A stretch of DNA of 64,000 nucleotides, from contig NZ_JAKRET010000013.1 of the NCBI RefSeq assembly GCF_022664395.1, forward strand, positions 85,322 to 149,321, in the 5' to 3' direction. Source of the stretch: Sphingomonas lacusdianchii. Lineage in GTDB: Bacteria > Pseudomonadota > Alphaproteobacteria > Sphingomonadales > Sphingomonadaceae. The notes beneath the pieces are model-generated. The model saw only the letters and a program-made list of their open reading frames with translations, was not told where the DNA came from and did no database searches. How positions within the stretch are numbered: position 1 is the first letter of the stretch; every line of letters starts with the position of its first letter. This document shows positions 17,332 through 28,815 of the stretch, piece after piece. Both the position numbers and the translations under genes were made by a program.

Positions 17332-17360
17332 GTGCCGCCCCGCCACCGACGGGGCGGCAC
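17332..17360. terminator. Hairpin after the CDC48-type ATPase gene
   Basis: Perfect 11-bp stem GTGCCGCCCCG / CGGGGCGGCAC with a 7-nt loop, 10 bp beyond the stop of the ATPase gene. No U-tract. Confidence 0.55.
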
Positions 17361-17370
17361 TCCCGCCACG

Positions 17371-19659
17371 CTATCCCTTCGGTCCGCGACCCTCGACCAT
17401 GCCCGGCGCGATGAAGCCAAGCGGCTGGATGGACAGCGCATCCTGCTTCAACCGCGACGACATGGCGCGGTATTCCTCCTCCATCTCTGGCGTGACCGAC
17501 GCACGCGATTCCCCCAGCGCCGCTTCGAAATGCGCCATCGTCACCGCGCGCGTGTCGAGCGAATCGCGCAGCGCGAACAGGCCGGCACGGCGCACCACAT
17601 CCTCCAGATCGGCACCGGTAAAGCGTTCGGTCCGACCCGCAACGACGTCGAGATCGACATCGTCGGCCAGTGGCATCTTCTGCGTCTGGATGCCGAGGAT
17701 GCGCACGCGCCCCGCCCGGTCGGGCACGCCGACATAGATCAGCTCGTCGAAGCGGCCGGGCCGCAGCAGCGCGGGATCGACCATGTTCGGCCGGTTGGTC
17801 GCACCGATCACGACGACCGACTGCAATTCCTCCAGCCCGTCCATCTCGGCAAGGATCGTGTTCACGACCCGCTCGGTCACCTGCGGCTCGCCAAGGCCGC
17901 CGCCGCGCGCGGGCACCAGCGAATCGAGTTCGTCGATGAAGATGACCGTCGGCGCGACCTGTCGCGCGCGGGCGAACAGGCGGGCGATCTGCTGCTCGCT
18001 CTCGCCATACCATTTCGACAGCAGGTCGCTCGACTTGGTGGCGATGAAATTCGCCTCCGCCTCGCGCGCGACCGCCTTTGCCAGCAGCGTCTTGCCGGTG
18101 CCGGGCGGGCCATAGAGCAGGAACCCCTTGGCCGGACGAATGCCCAGCCGGCGGAAGGATTCGGGCGACTTGAGCGGCAGTTCGACCCCTTCCTTCAGCT
18201 TGATCTGCGCATCGTCGAGCCCGCCGACATCGTCCCAGCGGACGGTCGGGGCCTGCACCATCACCTCGCGCATCGCGCTCGGCTGCACCCGCTTCAGCGC
18301 CTCGACGAAATCGTCGCGGGTCACCGACAGGCTGTCGAGCACGTCCTGCGGGATCGTGCCCGCCGACAGGTCGATGCGCGGCATGATCCGCCGGACCGAA
18401 TCGATCGCCGCCTCGCGGGTCAGCGCCGCCAGGTCGGCGCCGACGAAACCATAGGTCGTGCGCGACAGCTCACCCAGATCGACATGCTCGTCGAGTGGCA
18501 TGCCGCGGGTGTGAATGCCGAGAATCTCGCGCCGCCCGCGTTCGTCGGGCACGCCGACCACGATCTCGCGGTCGAACCGGCCGGGCCGGCGCAACGCCTC
18601 GTCGATCGCCTCGGGCCGGTTGGTCGCAGCGATGACGACGATATTGGCGCGCGACTCCAGCCCGTCCATCAGCGTCAGCAGCTGTGCGACCAGCCGCTTT
18701 TCAGCCTCGCCCGACACCTGTCCGCGCTTCGGCGCGATCGAATCGATCTCGTCGATGAACACGATCGAAGGCGATGCCTTGGTCGCCTCCTCGAACACCT
18801 CGCGCAGCCGTTTCTCGGACTCGCCATAGGCCGACCCCATGATTTCGGGACCGTTGATGAGGAAGAATTCGGCATCGGATTCGTTGGCGACGGCGCGGGC
18901 GAGCCGCGTCTTGCCGGTGCCGGGCGGCCCGTGCAGCAACACCCCCTTGGGCGGATCGACGCCCAGACGCTGGAACAGTTCGGGATAGCGGAGCGGCAAC
19001 TCGACCATCTCGCGCAGCTGGTCGATCGTCTGCCCCATGCCGCCGATATCGTCATAGGTGACGTCAGCCCGCCGCGTTTCGCGGGGGGTCTCATATTCCG
19101 AGCGCAGTTCGATCTCGGTCGATTCGTCGATATGCACCACGCCCTTGGGCGTCGACGACACGACCGCGAGGCGGATTTCCTGCAGCGAGAAGGCGGGCGC
19201 GTTCACATAGCGGCGGACATTGGGCGACAGATTGTCGACGCGCTGGTGGCCGGTGGTCGCGACGATATCGCCCTGGCAGAGCGGCCGCCCGAAAAAGGTG
19301 CGCTTGAGCGCGTTCGACGATCCCTGCAGCCGCAGATTCTGTTGCGCGGGTGCAAAGACGACGCGGGTGGCGGGACGCGATTCGGCCTTGCGCACCTCGA
19401 CCTGATCGCCCGATCCGACCCCGGCATTGGCACGCTGCAATCCGTCGATGCGAACGATGTCGAGCCCCTCGTCCTCTGGATAGGGGGCGACGGCGCGCGC
19501 GGGCGTCGTTTTCTTGCCGACGATCTCGACCACATCGCCCTCGTTGATGCCGAGCAGCGCCATGACCGAGCGCGGGAGATGGGCGATGCCGCGCCCGCTA
19601 TCCTCGGGCCGCGCATTCGCCACCTGCAACCGCCGTCCGCCTGTTTCGCTGTCCGCCAT
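17371..19659 (-). CDS. CDC48/VAT-family double AAA+ ATPase
   Basis: 762 aa with the architecture of archaeal VAT and eukaryotic p97/CDC48. An N domain of about 190 residues ([20 protein letters not shown], double-psi barrel start) is followed by two AAA modules, each with Walker A GPPGTGKT, Walker B ([15 protein letters not shown] and [15 protein letters not shown]), and a second-region-of-homology arginine segment ([24 protein letters not shown]). It should form a hexameric unfoldase using ATP. Substrates and adaptors in bacteria are not known to me. The gene is monocistronic, with an odd intrinsic terminator just upstream (19728-19757). Confidence 0.94.
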   Translation of the reverse strand: MADSETGGRRLQVANARPEDSGRGIAHLPRSVMALLGINEGDVVEIVGKKTTPARAVAPYPEDEGLDIVRIDGLQRANAGVGSGDQVEVRKAESRPATRVVFAPAQQNLRLQGSSNALKRTFFGRPLCQGDIVATTGHQRVDNLSPNVRRYVNAPAFSLQEIRLAVVSSTPKGVVHIDESTEIELRSEYETPRETRRADVTYDDIGGMGQTIDQLREMVELPLRYPELFQRLGVDPPKGVLLHGPPGTGKTRLARAVANESDAEFFLINGPEIMGSAYGESEKRLREVFEEATKASPSIVFIDEIDSIAPKRGQVSGEAEKRLVAQLLTLMDGLESRANIVVIAATNRPEAIDEALRRPGRFDREIVVGVPDERGRREILGIHTRGMPLDEHVDLGELSRTTYGFVGADLAALTREAAIDSVRRIMPRIDLSAGTIPQDVLDSLSVTRDDFVEALKRVQPSAMREVMVQAPTVRWDDVGGLDDAQIKLKEGVELPLKSPESFRRLGIRPAKGFLLYGPPGTGKTLLAKAVAREAEANFIATKSSDLLSKWYGESEQQIARLFARARQVAPTVIFIDELDSLVPARGGGLGEPQVTERVVNTILAEMDGLEELQSVVVIGATNRPNMVDPALLRPGRFDELIYVGVPDRAGRVRILGIQTQKMPLADDVDLDVVAGRTERFTGADLEDVVRRAGLFALRDSLDTRAVTMAHFEAALGESRASVTPEMEEEYRAMSSRLKQDALSIQPLGFIAPGMVEGRGPKG

Positions 19660-19727
19660 GCGCTATCCCGTCCTGCTGGAACGATTTGAACAGCGGAGAT
19701 AGGCGGCAGGTTGCCCGCAACAAGGCG

Positions 19728-19757
19728 AAAAAAAAGGCCGATCGCAAAGGACCGGCC
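19728..19757 (-). terminator. Orphan intrinsic terminator upstream of the CDC48-type gene
   Basis: Read on the minus strand: an 8-bp stem GGCCGGTC / GATCGGCC (one G-U pair) with loop CTTTGC, followed immediately by eight T residues (19728-19735). This is a textbook Rho-independent terminator. It points toward the ATPase gene 69 bp further on, and no protein gene is upstream on that strand: the LysR gene runs the other way. It may end a short leader or small RNA, or act as an attenuator. Confidence 0.7.
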
Positions 19758-19845
19758 GGAAAGTTTTTAGGAGAGGATGCCTGAAAGGCCTGCTCTATGT
19801 GCAGCGCGGGGTAGTTTGCTGCAAGTGCGAACGACGCAATCGATA

Positions 19846-19860
19846 TTGCAAAAACTGCAA
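19846..19860. promoter_or_regulatory. Dyad TTGCA-N5-TGCAA in the LysR/CDC48 divergent region
   Basis: A perfect inverted repeat of 15 bp with the size of a LysR-type T-N11-A operator, 79 bp before the LysR gene start and 187 bp before the divergent ATPase start. A binding site for the adjacent regulator is a reasonable guess and untested. Confidence 0.4.
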
Positions 19861-19938
19861 TGGTTAATCGCGGCGGTGGTTGCAACGGAGACGAACGCGG
19901 TGCAGCTTGTGCCGCACCGCAACCAGATAGGGACCCGG

Positions 19939-20826
19939 ATGCGCCGCCTGCCGCCACTCACCGCCATCGAAGCGTTCGTCCACGTCGCGCGGCTGGGATC
20001 GGTCAAGCTCGCCGCCGATGAACTGGCCCTGTCGTCCCCGGCGCTCAGCCGGCGGGTGCAGGCCCTCGAACGCTTCATCGGCAAGCCGCTGTTCGAACGC
20101 CGGCATCAGGCGCTGCGCCTGAACGACGATGGCGAACGGCTGCTGGCGTTGCTGTCGGGGGCGCTCGACACGCTGTCCGACGCGGTCGAGCAGATGTCGG
20201 GCGCGGTCGAGGTGCTGCGGCTGCGCCTCGGCGTATTGCCGCTGTTCGCGATCCAGCGGCTGATGCCGCGGATGGGCGATCTGCACGAAAAGCATCCCGA
20301 ACTGCATCTGGATTTCGATACCGCGCATCATGGGCTGGGACGGCTGGGCGAGGGGATCGACGTCGCGATCGTGCTCGACCATGCGATCGATCCCGCGCTC
20401 TATGCCCGGCGGCTCGACCGCAATCGCGTCTATGCCATCGCCGGACGCGCGCTGATCGACCGGTCGCCGATCACCGATCCGGCGCAGCTGGCGCAGCATA
20501 CCGCCCTGATCCACCGCGACATGCCCGATACCTTTGCCGACTGGATGCACGCCGCCGGCCTGCCGGATCTGGAACCGGCGGCGATCGACCGGTTCGATTC
20601 GGGGACGCTGATGCTGGAGGCGGCGGCACAGGGGCTGGGCGTCGCCTTCATGCTCGAATCGCATTTCGAGACGGCACGCGACGAGCGGCTGGTGCCGCTG
20701 TTCGATCGCGCGGTCGATTCGACCTATAGCCACTGGTTCGTGTGCCGCCCGCGCATGTTGCAGCAACGGCCGGTGAAACTGTTCCACGACTGGCTGGTGC
20801 AGGCACTGAACGCACCGGCGGAGTAG
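19939..20826 (+). CDS. LysR-family transcriptional regulator, GcvA-like
   Basis: 295 aa from ATG 19939. The frame stays open back to 19777, but that would add 54 residues before the helix-turn-helix. The N-terminal DNA-binding domain reads LPPLTAIEAFVHVARLGSVK...LSSPALSRRVQALER, followed by a periplasmic-binding-type effector domain with LRLRLGVLPLFAIQRLMPRM and a C-terminal GLGVAFMLESHFETA. Within LysR it belongs with the GcvA/AmpR-like branch. Targets unknown; the divergently oriented CDC48-type gene is the obvious candidate. Confidence 0.9.
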   Translation: MRRLPPLTAIEAFVHVARLGSVKLAADELALSSPALSRRVQALERFIGKPLFERRHQALRLNDDGERLLALLSGALDTLSDAVEQMSGAVEVLRLRLGVLPLFAIQRLMPRMGDLHEKHPELHLDFDTAHHGLGRLGEGIDVAIVLDHAIDPALYARRLDRNRVYAIAGRALIDRSPITDPAQLAQHTALIHRDMPDTFADWMHAAGLPDLEPAAIDRFDSGTLMLEAAAQGLGVAFMLESHFETARDERLVPLFDRAVDSTYSHWFVCRPRMLQQRPVKLFHDWLVQALNAPAE

Positions 20827-20847
20827 GGCATCACTGCCGCCCGCGCC

Positions 20848-20873
20848 GTCATTCCGGCGAAGGCCGGAATGAC
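20848..20873. terminator. Hairpin of the CCAGCGAAGGCTGG repeat type between convergent genes
   Basis: Perfect 11-bp stem GTCATTCCGGC / GCCGGAATGAC with a GAAG tetraloop. It is a single-hairpin version of the repeat at 5372-5456 and lies exactly between the LysR and cyclophilin stops, where it could serve as a bidirectional terminator. Confidence 0.65.
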
Positions 20874-20890
20874 GGACGACGGCAAACCGC

Positions 20891-21352
20891 TTACGCCTCG
20901 CTGCGCGCGGTCACGATCTTGCCCGGGTTGCGCGGCGGCTCGCCCTTGGGCAGCGCGTCGACGGCGTCCATGCCGCTCTCGACCACGCCCCACACGGTGT
21001 ACTGGCGGTCGAGGAAGGTCGCATCGTCGAGGCAGATGAAGAACTGGCTGTTCGCCGAATTCGGGTCCATCGTCCGCGCCATCGAGCATACGCCACGGAC
21101 GTGCGGCTCAGCGTTGAATTCCTGCTTGAGGTTCGGTTCCTTCGAGCCGCCGGTGCCGTCGCCGCGACCGCCGTCGCCGCCCTGTGCCATGAAGCCGTCG
21201 ATCACGCGGTGGAACGGCACGCCGTCATAAAAGCCCGAATCGGCGAGCTTGACGATGCGTTCGACATGGTTCGGCGCCAGATCGGGGCGCAGCTTGATGC
21301 GCACTTCGCCGGTGTCGAGCGTCATCACGAGCGTGCTGGGGGTATCGGCCAT
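20891..21352 (-). CDS. Cyclophilin-type peptidyl-prolyl cis-trans isomerase
   Basis: 153 aa, cytoplasmic (no signal peptide). Cyclophilin signature blocks are intact: FYDGVPFHRVIDGFMAQGGD, SMARTMDPNSANSQFFICL (catalytic Arg in FHRV and the Gln/Phe pair) and YTVWGVVESGMDAVDAL. It catalyses proline isomerisation during protein folding (PpiB-like). Monocistronic; the short gap to the divergent mgtE gene holds both promoters. Confidence 0.94.
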   Translation of the reverse strand: MADTPSTLVMTLDTGEVRIKLRPDLAPNHVERIVKLADSGFYDGVPFHRVIDGFMAQGGDGGRGDGTGGSKEPNLKQEFNAEPHVRGVCSMARTMDPNSANSQFFICLDDATFLDRQYTVWGVVESGMDAVDALPKGEPPRNPGKIVTARSEA

Positions 21353-21477
21353 TGAAAGCTCCTTGAAAGTCGGGGCCTAGCTAGGGTGCCGGAACCGCAC
21401 TGGCAACCGCACAGGGTTTGCACGGCGGTGCAGCATGGCTACAGCGTTGCGACGCACGCGGCAGGAGGGTTGCAGCC

Positions 21478-22869
21478 ATGACCGAACTCGACCTTCCCGA
21501 CGCGACCAGCGAACTCGACGAAGACGACCGGCTGAAGCCCGAATTCGTCCGCGCCGTCTGCGAGGCGGTCGATCGCGGCGATGACGAGGCGGCGCGCGAG
21601 CTGGTCGAACCGCTCCACCCCGCCGACCTTGCCGACCTGTTCGAACTCGTGCCGGGCGAACAGCGCGCGGCATTGGCGGCGGCGATCGCCGAGCGGCTGA
21701 ACGGCGACGTCCTCGCCGAAATGAACGACTGGGTGCGCGAAGCGGTCATCGACGCGCTGACCGCGACCCAGGTCGCCGACCTCGCCGCACAGCTCGATAC
21801 CGACGACGCGGTCGCGATCATCGAGGACCTCGACGATGCCGAACAGCGCGCGGTGCTGCGCGCGCTCGACCCCGACGATCGCGCGGCGATCGAGGAGGCG
21901 CTGTCCTATCCCGAGGAGTCCGCCGGCCGCCTGATGCAGCGCGAGCTGGTCGCGGTGCCTGAACACTGGACCGTCGGCGACGCGCTCGACTATCTGCGAG
22001 CCGACGAAGCGCTGACCACCGACTTCTGGGAAATCTTCGTGGTCGATCCGGCGCACCGGCCGGTCGGCACCTGCCAATTGTCGTGGATTCTCCGCACGCC
22101 GCGATCGGTCGCGATCAGCGACGTCATGGCGCGCGAACAGACGCTGATCCCGGTCGACATGGATCAGGAAGAGGTGGCGCTGCGCTTCCAGAAATATGCG
22201 CTGATCTCCGCCGCGGTCGTCGATGGCAGCGGGCGGCTGGTCGGCATGATTACCGTCGACGACGTGGTCCATATCATCCAGGCCGAGGCGGGCGAGGACG
22301 CGCTGCTGCTGTCGGGTGCCGGCGAAGGCGACATCAACGAACCGATCCGCGATTCGTACAAGGCGCGGGTGCGGTGGCTCATCACCAACCTCATCACCGC
22401 GCTGCTGCCCGCGACGATCATCGGCGCGTTCGGCGCGACGATCGACCGGATGGTGACGCTGGCGGCGCTGATGCCGATCGTCGCCGGGCTGGGCGGCAAT
22501 GCCGGCACCCAGACCATGGCGGTCACCGTCCGCGCGCTCGCCACCAACCAGTTGACCCAGTCGAACACGCTGCGCGCGATCCGGCGCGAGATGGTGATCG
22601 CGCTGATGAACGGGGCGACCGTCGCCGCGCTGATCGGCACCGGCGTGACGCTGTGGTTCGGCAACCCGCAACTGGGCGCGGTCATCGGCACGGCGATGCT
22701 GCTCAACGTCGTCATCGCCGGCTTTGCGGGCGTGTTCGTGCCGCTGACCCTCGACCGGTTCAATGCCGACCCGGCGGTCGCCTCCTCGATCTTCGTCACG
22801 ATGACGACCGATTCGATGGGGTTTCTGGTGTTTCTCGGCCTTGCGACCGTCAGCGGACTGACGGGTTGA
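21478..22869 (+). CDS. mgtE: Magnesium transporter MgtE
   Basis: 463 aa from ATG 21478, with GGAGG upstream. Domain order is complete: acidic N domain with MgtE repeats (LHPADLADLFELVPGEQRA, DTDDAVAIIEDLDDAEQRAVL), a CBS pair (about residues 140-265, including DVMAREQTLIPVDMDQEEV and GRLVGMITVDDVVHIIQ), then five membrane helices with the pore-lining ALMPIVAGLGGNAGTQTMAV. It is a Mg2+-gated channel. The DUF1489 gene follows after 31 bp and may be co-transcribed. Confidence 0.95.
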   Translation: MTELDLPDATSELDEDDRLKPEFVRAVCEAVDRGDDEAARELVEPLHPADLADLFELVPGEQRAALAAAIAERLNGDVLAEMNDWVREAVIDALTATQVADLAAQLDTDDAVAIIEDLDDAEQRAVLRALDPDDRAAIEEALSYPEESAGRLMQRELVAVPEHWTVGDALDYLRADEALTTDFWEIFVVDPAHRPVGTCQLSWILRTPRSVAISDVMAREQTLIPVDMDQEEVALRFQKYALISAAVVDGSGRLVGMITVDDVVHIIQAEAGEDALLLSGAGEGDINEPIRDSYKARVRWLITNLITALLPATIIGAFGATIDRMVTLAALMPIVAGLGGNAGTQTMAVTVRALATNQLTQSNTLRAIRREMVIALMNGATVAALIGTGVTLWFGNPQLGAVIGTAMLLNVVIAGFAGVFVPLTLDRFNADPAVASSIFVTMTTDSMGFLVFLGLATVSGLTG

Positions 22870-22900
22870 GGCGGGTAGGGACGCTTCCCATCTGGGGCGC

Positions 22901-23299
22901 GTGCCGCTGCATCTGACCAAAGTCGCCTTCGCCATCGAATCGGTCGAACAACTCGCCGACCGGCTTGCCGTCCGCCATGCCGAGGGCGGGGCGCTGACCA
23001 CGCGCTACCTGCCGAAACGCGCCGCCGAGATCGCCGGCGGATCGCTGTTCTGGATTCTCAAGCACCGGCTGGTCGCCCGTTCGCCGATCCTGGGGTTCGG
23101 CGAAGCGGAGGGTGGTCGCGTCGCGATCCATCTGGGGCCGAAGCTGGTGCTGGTCGAGGCGCGGCCGAAGCGCGCGCATCAGGGCTGGCGCTATCTGGAG
23201 GAAGCCGACGCCCCGGCCGATCTGGGCGGCGAAGGGACGGGAGCCGATGAACTGCCGCCGCGTCTCATTGGGGAGTTGATGGCGCTGGGGTTGCTGTAG
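22901..23299 (+). CDS. DUF1489 family protein
   Basis: 132 aa from GTG 22901. The arrangement LTKVAFAIESVEQLADRL, TTRYLPKRAAEIAGGSLFWILKHRLVARSPILGF and LVLVEARPKRAHQGWRYLEEADAPADL matches the alphaproteobacterial DUF1489 family of about 140 residues. Function is unknown; the protein is soluble and cytoplasmic by appearance. It follows mgtE closely. Confidence 0.85.
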   Translation: MPLHLTKVAFAIESVEQLADRLAVRHAEGGALTTRYLPKRAAEIAGGSLFWILKHRLVARSPILGFGEAEGGRVAIHLGPKLVLVEARPKRAHQGWRYLEEADAPADLGGEGTGADELPPRLIGELMALGLL

Positions 23300-23316
23300 C
23301 GAGAAAGGAAGATCGT

Positions 23317-23453
23317 TTTCACGCGAAGGCGCGAAGACGCGGAGGAGGTTGCGGCTCCCTGACGTTCCGCGTCAGCGGAACCCTTCATCCGCGTGGCCGC
23401 GATCGGGTGGTAGCCAACGCAACTCCTTCGCGTCTTCGCGCCTTCGCGTGAAA
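23317..23453. repeat. Large inverted repeat with 24-bp perfect arms
   Basis: Positions 23317-23340 and 23430-23453 are exact reverse complements (24 bp, rich in CGCGAAGGCGCGAAGACGC-type sequence). The 89-nt interior contains a second perfect hairpin, GTTCCGC-GTCA-GCGGAAC (23364-23381). It lies between the convergent DUF1489 gene and the msrA remnant. It shows no similarity to the other repeat families in the window apart from GAAG/CTTC richness. Confidence 0.8.
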
Positions 23454-23465
23454 CCGAATCGTCTT

Positions 23466-24121
23466 CTACCCCACCAACTTTGGATACGCCGCCTTAGCCG
23501 CCGCGATCTTCGGCTTGTCCCAGCGCACGATATACGGATGCGACGGGTTCCGCCGCGCGAAGTCCTGATGATAGCCTTCCGCCGGATAGAAGGCCCCCGT
23601 CTCGACCTTCGTTGCGATCGGTTTCGGAAACGCCTTCGCCCGGGTCAGTTGCGCGATATAGCGCCGCGCGACCGCAGCCTGTGCCGGGGTCTGCGGAAAG
23701 ATCGCCGAGCGATAGCTGGGGCCGCGATCAGGATATTGGCCGTCGACCTGCGTCGGATCGTGGGCGACCGAGAAATAGAGCCGCAGCAGCGTGCCATAGC
23801 TGACGATCCGCGGGCATAGGTGATGCGGATCGCCTCGGCATGGCCGGTGCGTTCGGTCGATACCCGGTCGTAGGTCGCGTCGCCCTTCGCACCGCCGGCA
23901 TAGCCGCTGACCACCGACTTCACGCCCTTCACCCGTTCGAACACCGCCTCCATGCCCCAGAAACAGCCACCCGCCAGTACGGCGGTGGCAAGGCCGGGGG
24001 TCGGCGGCACGTCGGTGGCGATGGCGGGGACCGGCACCGCGCGTTCGGCGGTGGCGGGCGGGATCGACAGCGCGGCGGCGATGGCGATTGCGGCGATCGA
24101 CAGGGGCAGCAGGGACTTCAT
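23466..24121 (-). pseudogene. msrA: Peptide-methionine (S)-S-oxide reductase MsrA, frameshifted
   Basis: The first part (from ATG 24121) has a signal peptide (MKSLLPLSIAAIAIAAALSIPP) and the MsrA core with catalytic Cys in LAGGCFWGMEAVFERVKGVK, then YDRVSTERTGHAEAIRITYA. There the frame breaks: about position 23814 one base is missing, and the remainder continues in another frame as PRIVSYGTLLRLYFSVAHD...PSYRSAIFPQTPAQ...TGAFYPAEGYHQDF...YPKLVG, ending with a stop at 23466. Every later MsrA landmark is intact, so the event is recent or a sequencing error. If intact it would be a periplasmic reductase repairing oxidised methionine. Confidence 0.9.
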
Positions 24122-24181
24122 GACCGGTTCCTCGCAGGACGAACCGCCAGGAGATGGGGCGCGGGCGGCCGCCCCGCCAGA

Positions 24182-24337
24182 TCAGCCGATGCGTTCGACG
24201 ACGGCGGGTGCGGAACGGACCGACTTCGCATCGCTGGGATCGGCGACCTGCACCGCGACCAGCGCGACCGCGCCCAGTGCGAAGCCGCTGATGAAATGGC
24301 GAAGGAAACCGGTGCGCTTGCTCGTCATCTGCCTCAT
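24182..24337 (-). CDS. Small hypothetical single-helix protein
   Basis: 51 aa (MRQMTSKRTG start; a second Met at 24328 is also possible). It has a basic N terminus, one hydrophobic stretch (FISGFALGAVALVAVQVA) and a short polar tail (DPSDAKSVRSAPAVVERIG), so it is either a membrane-anchored peptide or a secreted one. It lies 60 bp upstream of msrA on the same strand. No family recognised. Confidence 0.4.
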   Translation of the reverse strand: MRQMTSKRTGFLRHFISGFALGAVALVAVQVADPSDAKSVRSAPAVVERIG

Positions 24338-24478
24338 CCTCTTGCCGGACCGCGCACCCCGATGGTGCGCAGCAGCGGATCGATCGCCATCGCGGCGGAC
24401 GACCCGTTCGTTCGTCGGCAAGATATAGTGGGTGGCGGTGAACCGATGCTGGCGCGCCCGTTCATCTCCTGCACAGCC

Positions 24479-25660
24479 TCAACCATGTTGCGCGTGCGAA
24501 ATCAAGCGGCTGGAGGGGCGGGTTTCGGCAACGCTGCGTTGCAGGAACGGTGTGCGTTCGCGCCCATGCTGCTTCACCGCATACATGTCGGCATCGGCGG
24601 CGGCGATCATTGCGGCACTGTCGGTCAGGTCGCCCAGCGCGCAGCCGACGCTGATCGACACGGGCAGGTCGGCCGGCGCGATCGCCTGCATCGCGCTGCC
24701 ATAGCGTGCGCCGATCGCAGCGGCGACAGCTTCGGCATCGGCCATGTCCGCGCCGGGCAGGATGCAGACGAACTCGTCGCCGCCCCAGCGAAAGATGCGG
24801 CCGTCCTGCGGCAGCGCGGCCTTGGCGGCCCGGACGAGGGCGACGAGCGCAGCGTCGCCGGTGGCATGGCCGCAGCGATCGTTGAGGATTTTGAAATGGT
24901 CGACATCGATGACCAGCGCCGCCCCGCCCCCACGCCACCGCGCGGCACGCCGGTCGAACCCCGAACGGTTCAGCGCATCGGTCAGCGGATCGCGTTCGAG
25001 CAGCGCGGTGAGCAGCTGGTGCCCACGCTCGGCCTCCATCGTCATCAACGCGATCCCGCGAAAGATGATGAACGAGATCGGCAGTGCCGTCAGCCACGCC
25101 GCGATCCCGCCATGCATGCCGGTGACGCTAATGCCGATATCGCCGCGCAGGGCCGACCACGCCCGGGCGAGGAACAGCGGCACGGTCGGCGTGAACAGCG
25201 CAACGACGATCCATGCGGTGTGGAGCGATTCGCGCCGGGCAAGCCGGATCGCGATCAGCACGATCGCCGCGTCGAATATCGACCGTATCACGCTCAGATA
25301 GGCGATCCGCATCCCCAATTCACCCGGAGCAACCGAGAAATAGAGCGGGATGCCGGCAACGAAGGCTCCCGCCAGCAACAGCCGGTTGCGACTGTCGGGA
25401 TAGGCGAAGGTGCGCAGTCCGATGAAGATCGCGGCATAGGCCATGATCGCCATCGGATTGCCCAATCGGGTGATGAACTCGCCGCCGCCCAGTTCGCGGA
25501 TCACCGCCCCGGCGGCGGTGATGCCGAGCAGGATATGCCCGAACCCCCACCATGCCGCACAGCTGTCGAATCGCCCCGTCGCCCACGGCACGACATGGAT
25601 CAGGCCGGCAACGATCGATGCCAGCGAGACCATGACATACAGGGTTGAGAGATCGAGCAA
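24479..25660 (-). CDS. Membrane-bound diguanylate cyclase (GGDEF)
   Basis: 393 aa with a TTG start at 25660 preceded by GAGGA; an internal ATG at 25633 is the alternative. The first 200 residues are hydrophobic with about six helices (VSLASIVAGLIHVVPWA, HILLGITAAGAVI, LPISFIIFRGIALM). The C-terminal GGDEF domain is complete: RDPLTDALNRSGFDRRAARW, VIDVDHFKILNDRCGHATGD, active loop FRWGGDEFVC and SVGCALGDL. The inhibitory RxxD site expected five residues before GGDEF is absent, so feedback inhibition is unlikely. It makes cyclic di-GMP. Confidence 0.9.
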   Translation of the reverse strand: MLDLSTLYVMVSLASIVAGLIHVVPWATGRFDSCAAWWGFGHILLGITAAGAVIRELGGGEFITRLGNPMAIMAYAAIFIGLRTFAYPDSRNRLLLAGAFVAGIPLYFSVAPGELGMRIAYLSVIRSIFDAAIVLIAIRLARRESLHTAWIVVALFTPTVPLFLARAWSALRGDIGISVTGMHGGIAAWLTALPISFIIFRGIALMTMEAERGHQLLTALLERDPLTDALNRSGFDRRAARWRGGGAALVIDVDHFKILNDRCGHATGDAALVALVRAAKAALPQDGRIFRWGGDEFVCILPGADMADAEAVAAAIGARYGSAMQAIAPADLPVSISVGCALGDLTDSAAMIAAADADMYAVKQHGRERTPFLQRSVAETRPSSRLISHAQHG

Positions 25661-25731
25661 ACGGTCCTCGTCTAGCGGAACGTATGTCCCGATAGACGAG
25701 GAAGCGCTAATAGTCCGTTTATTAACGCAAA

Positions 25732-28730
<2,999 letters not shown>

Positions 28731-28815
28731 CGCCCACGCTTGCCGCTTGCCGCGGCGCGGGGCAAGCACCGAACCGCGCTTTGTCGTTACGGCTTTCGCG
28801 GGTAAAGGCAGCGGC

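Noticed and set aside
19777..19938. Longer N terminus for the LysR regulator from ATG 19777 with AGGAG in front
   Set aside because: It would add 54 residues before the helix-turn-helix and make the protein 349 aa, longer than the family; the sequence has no protein-like character.
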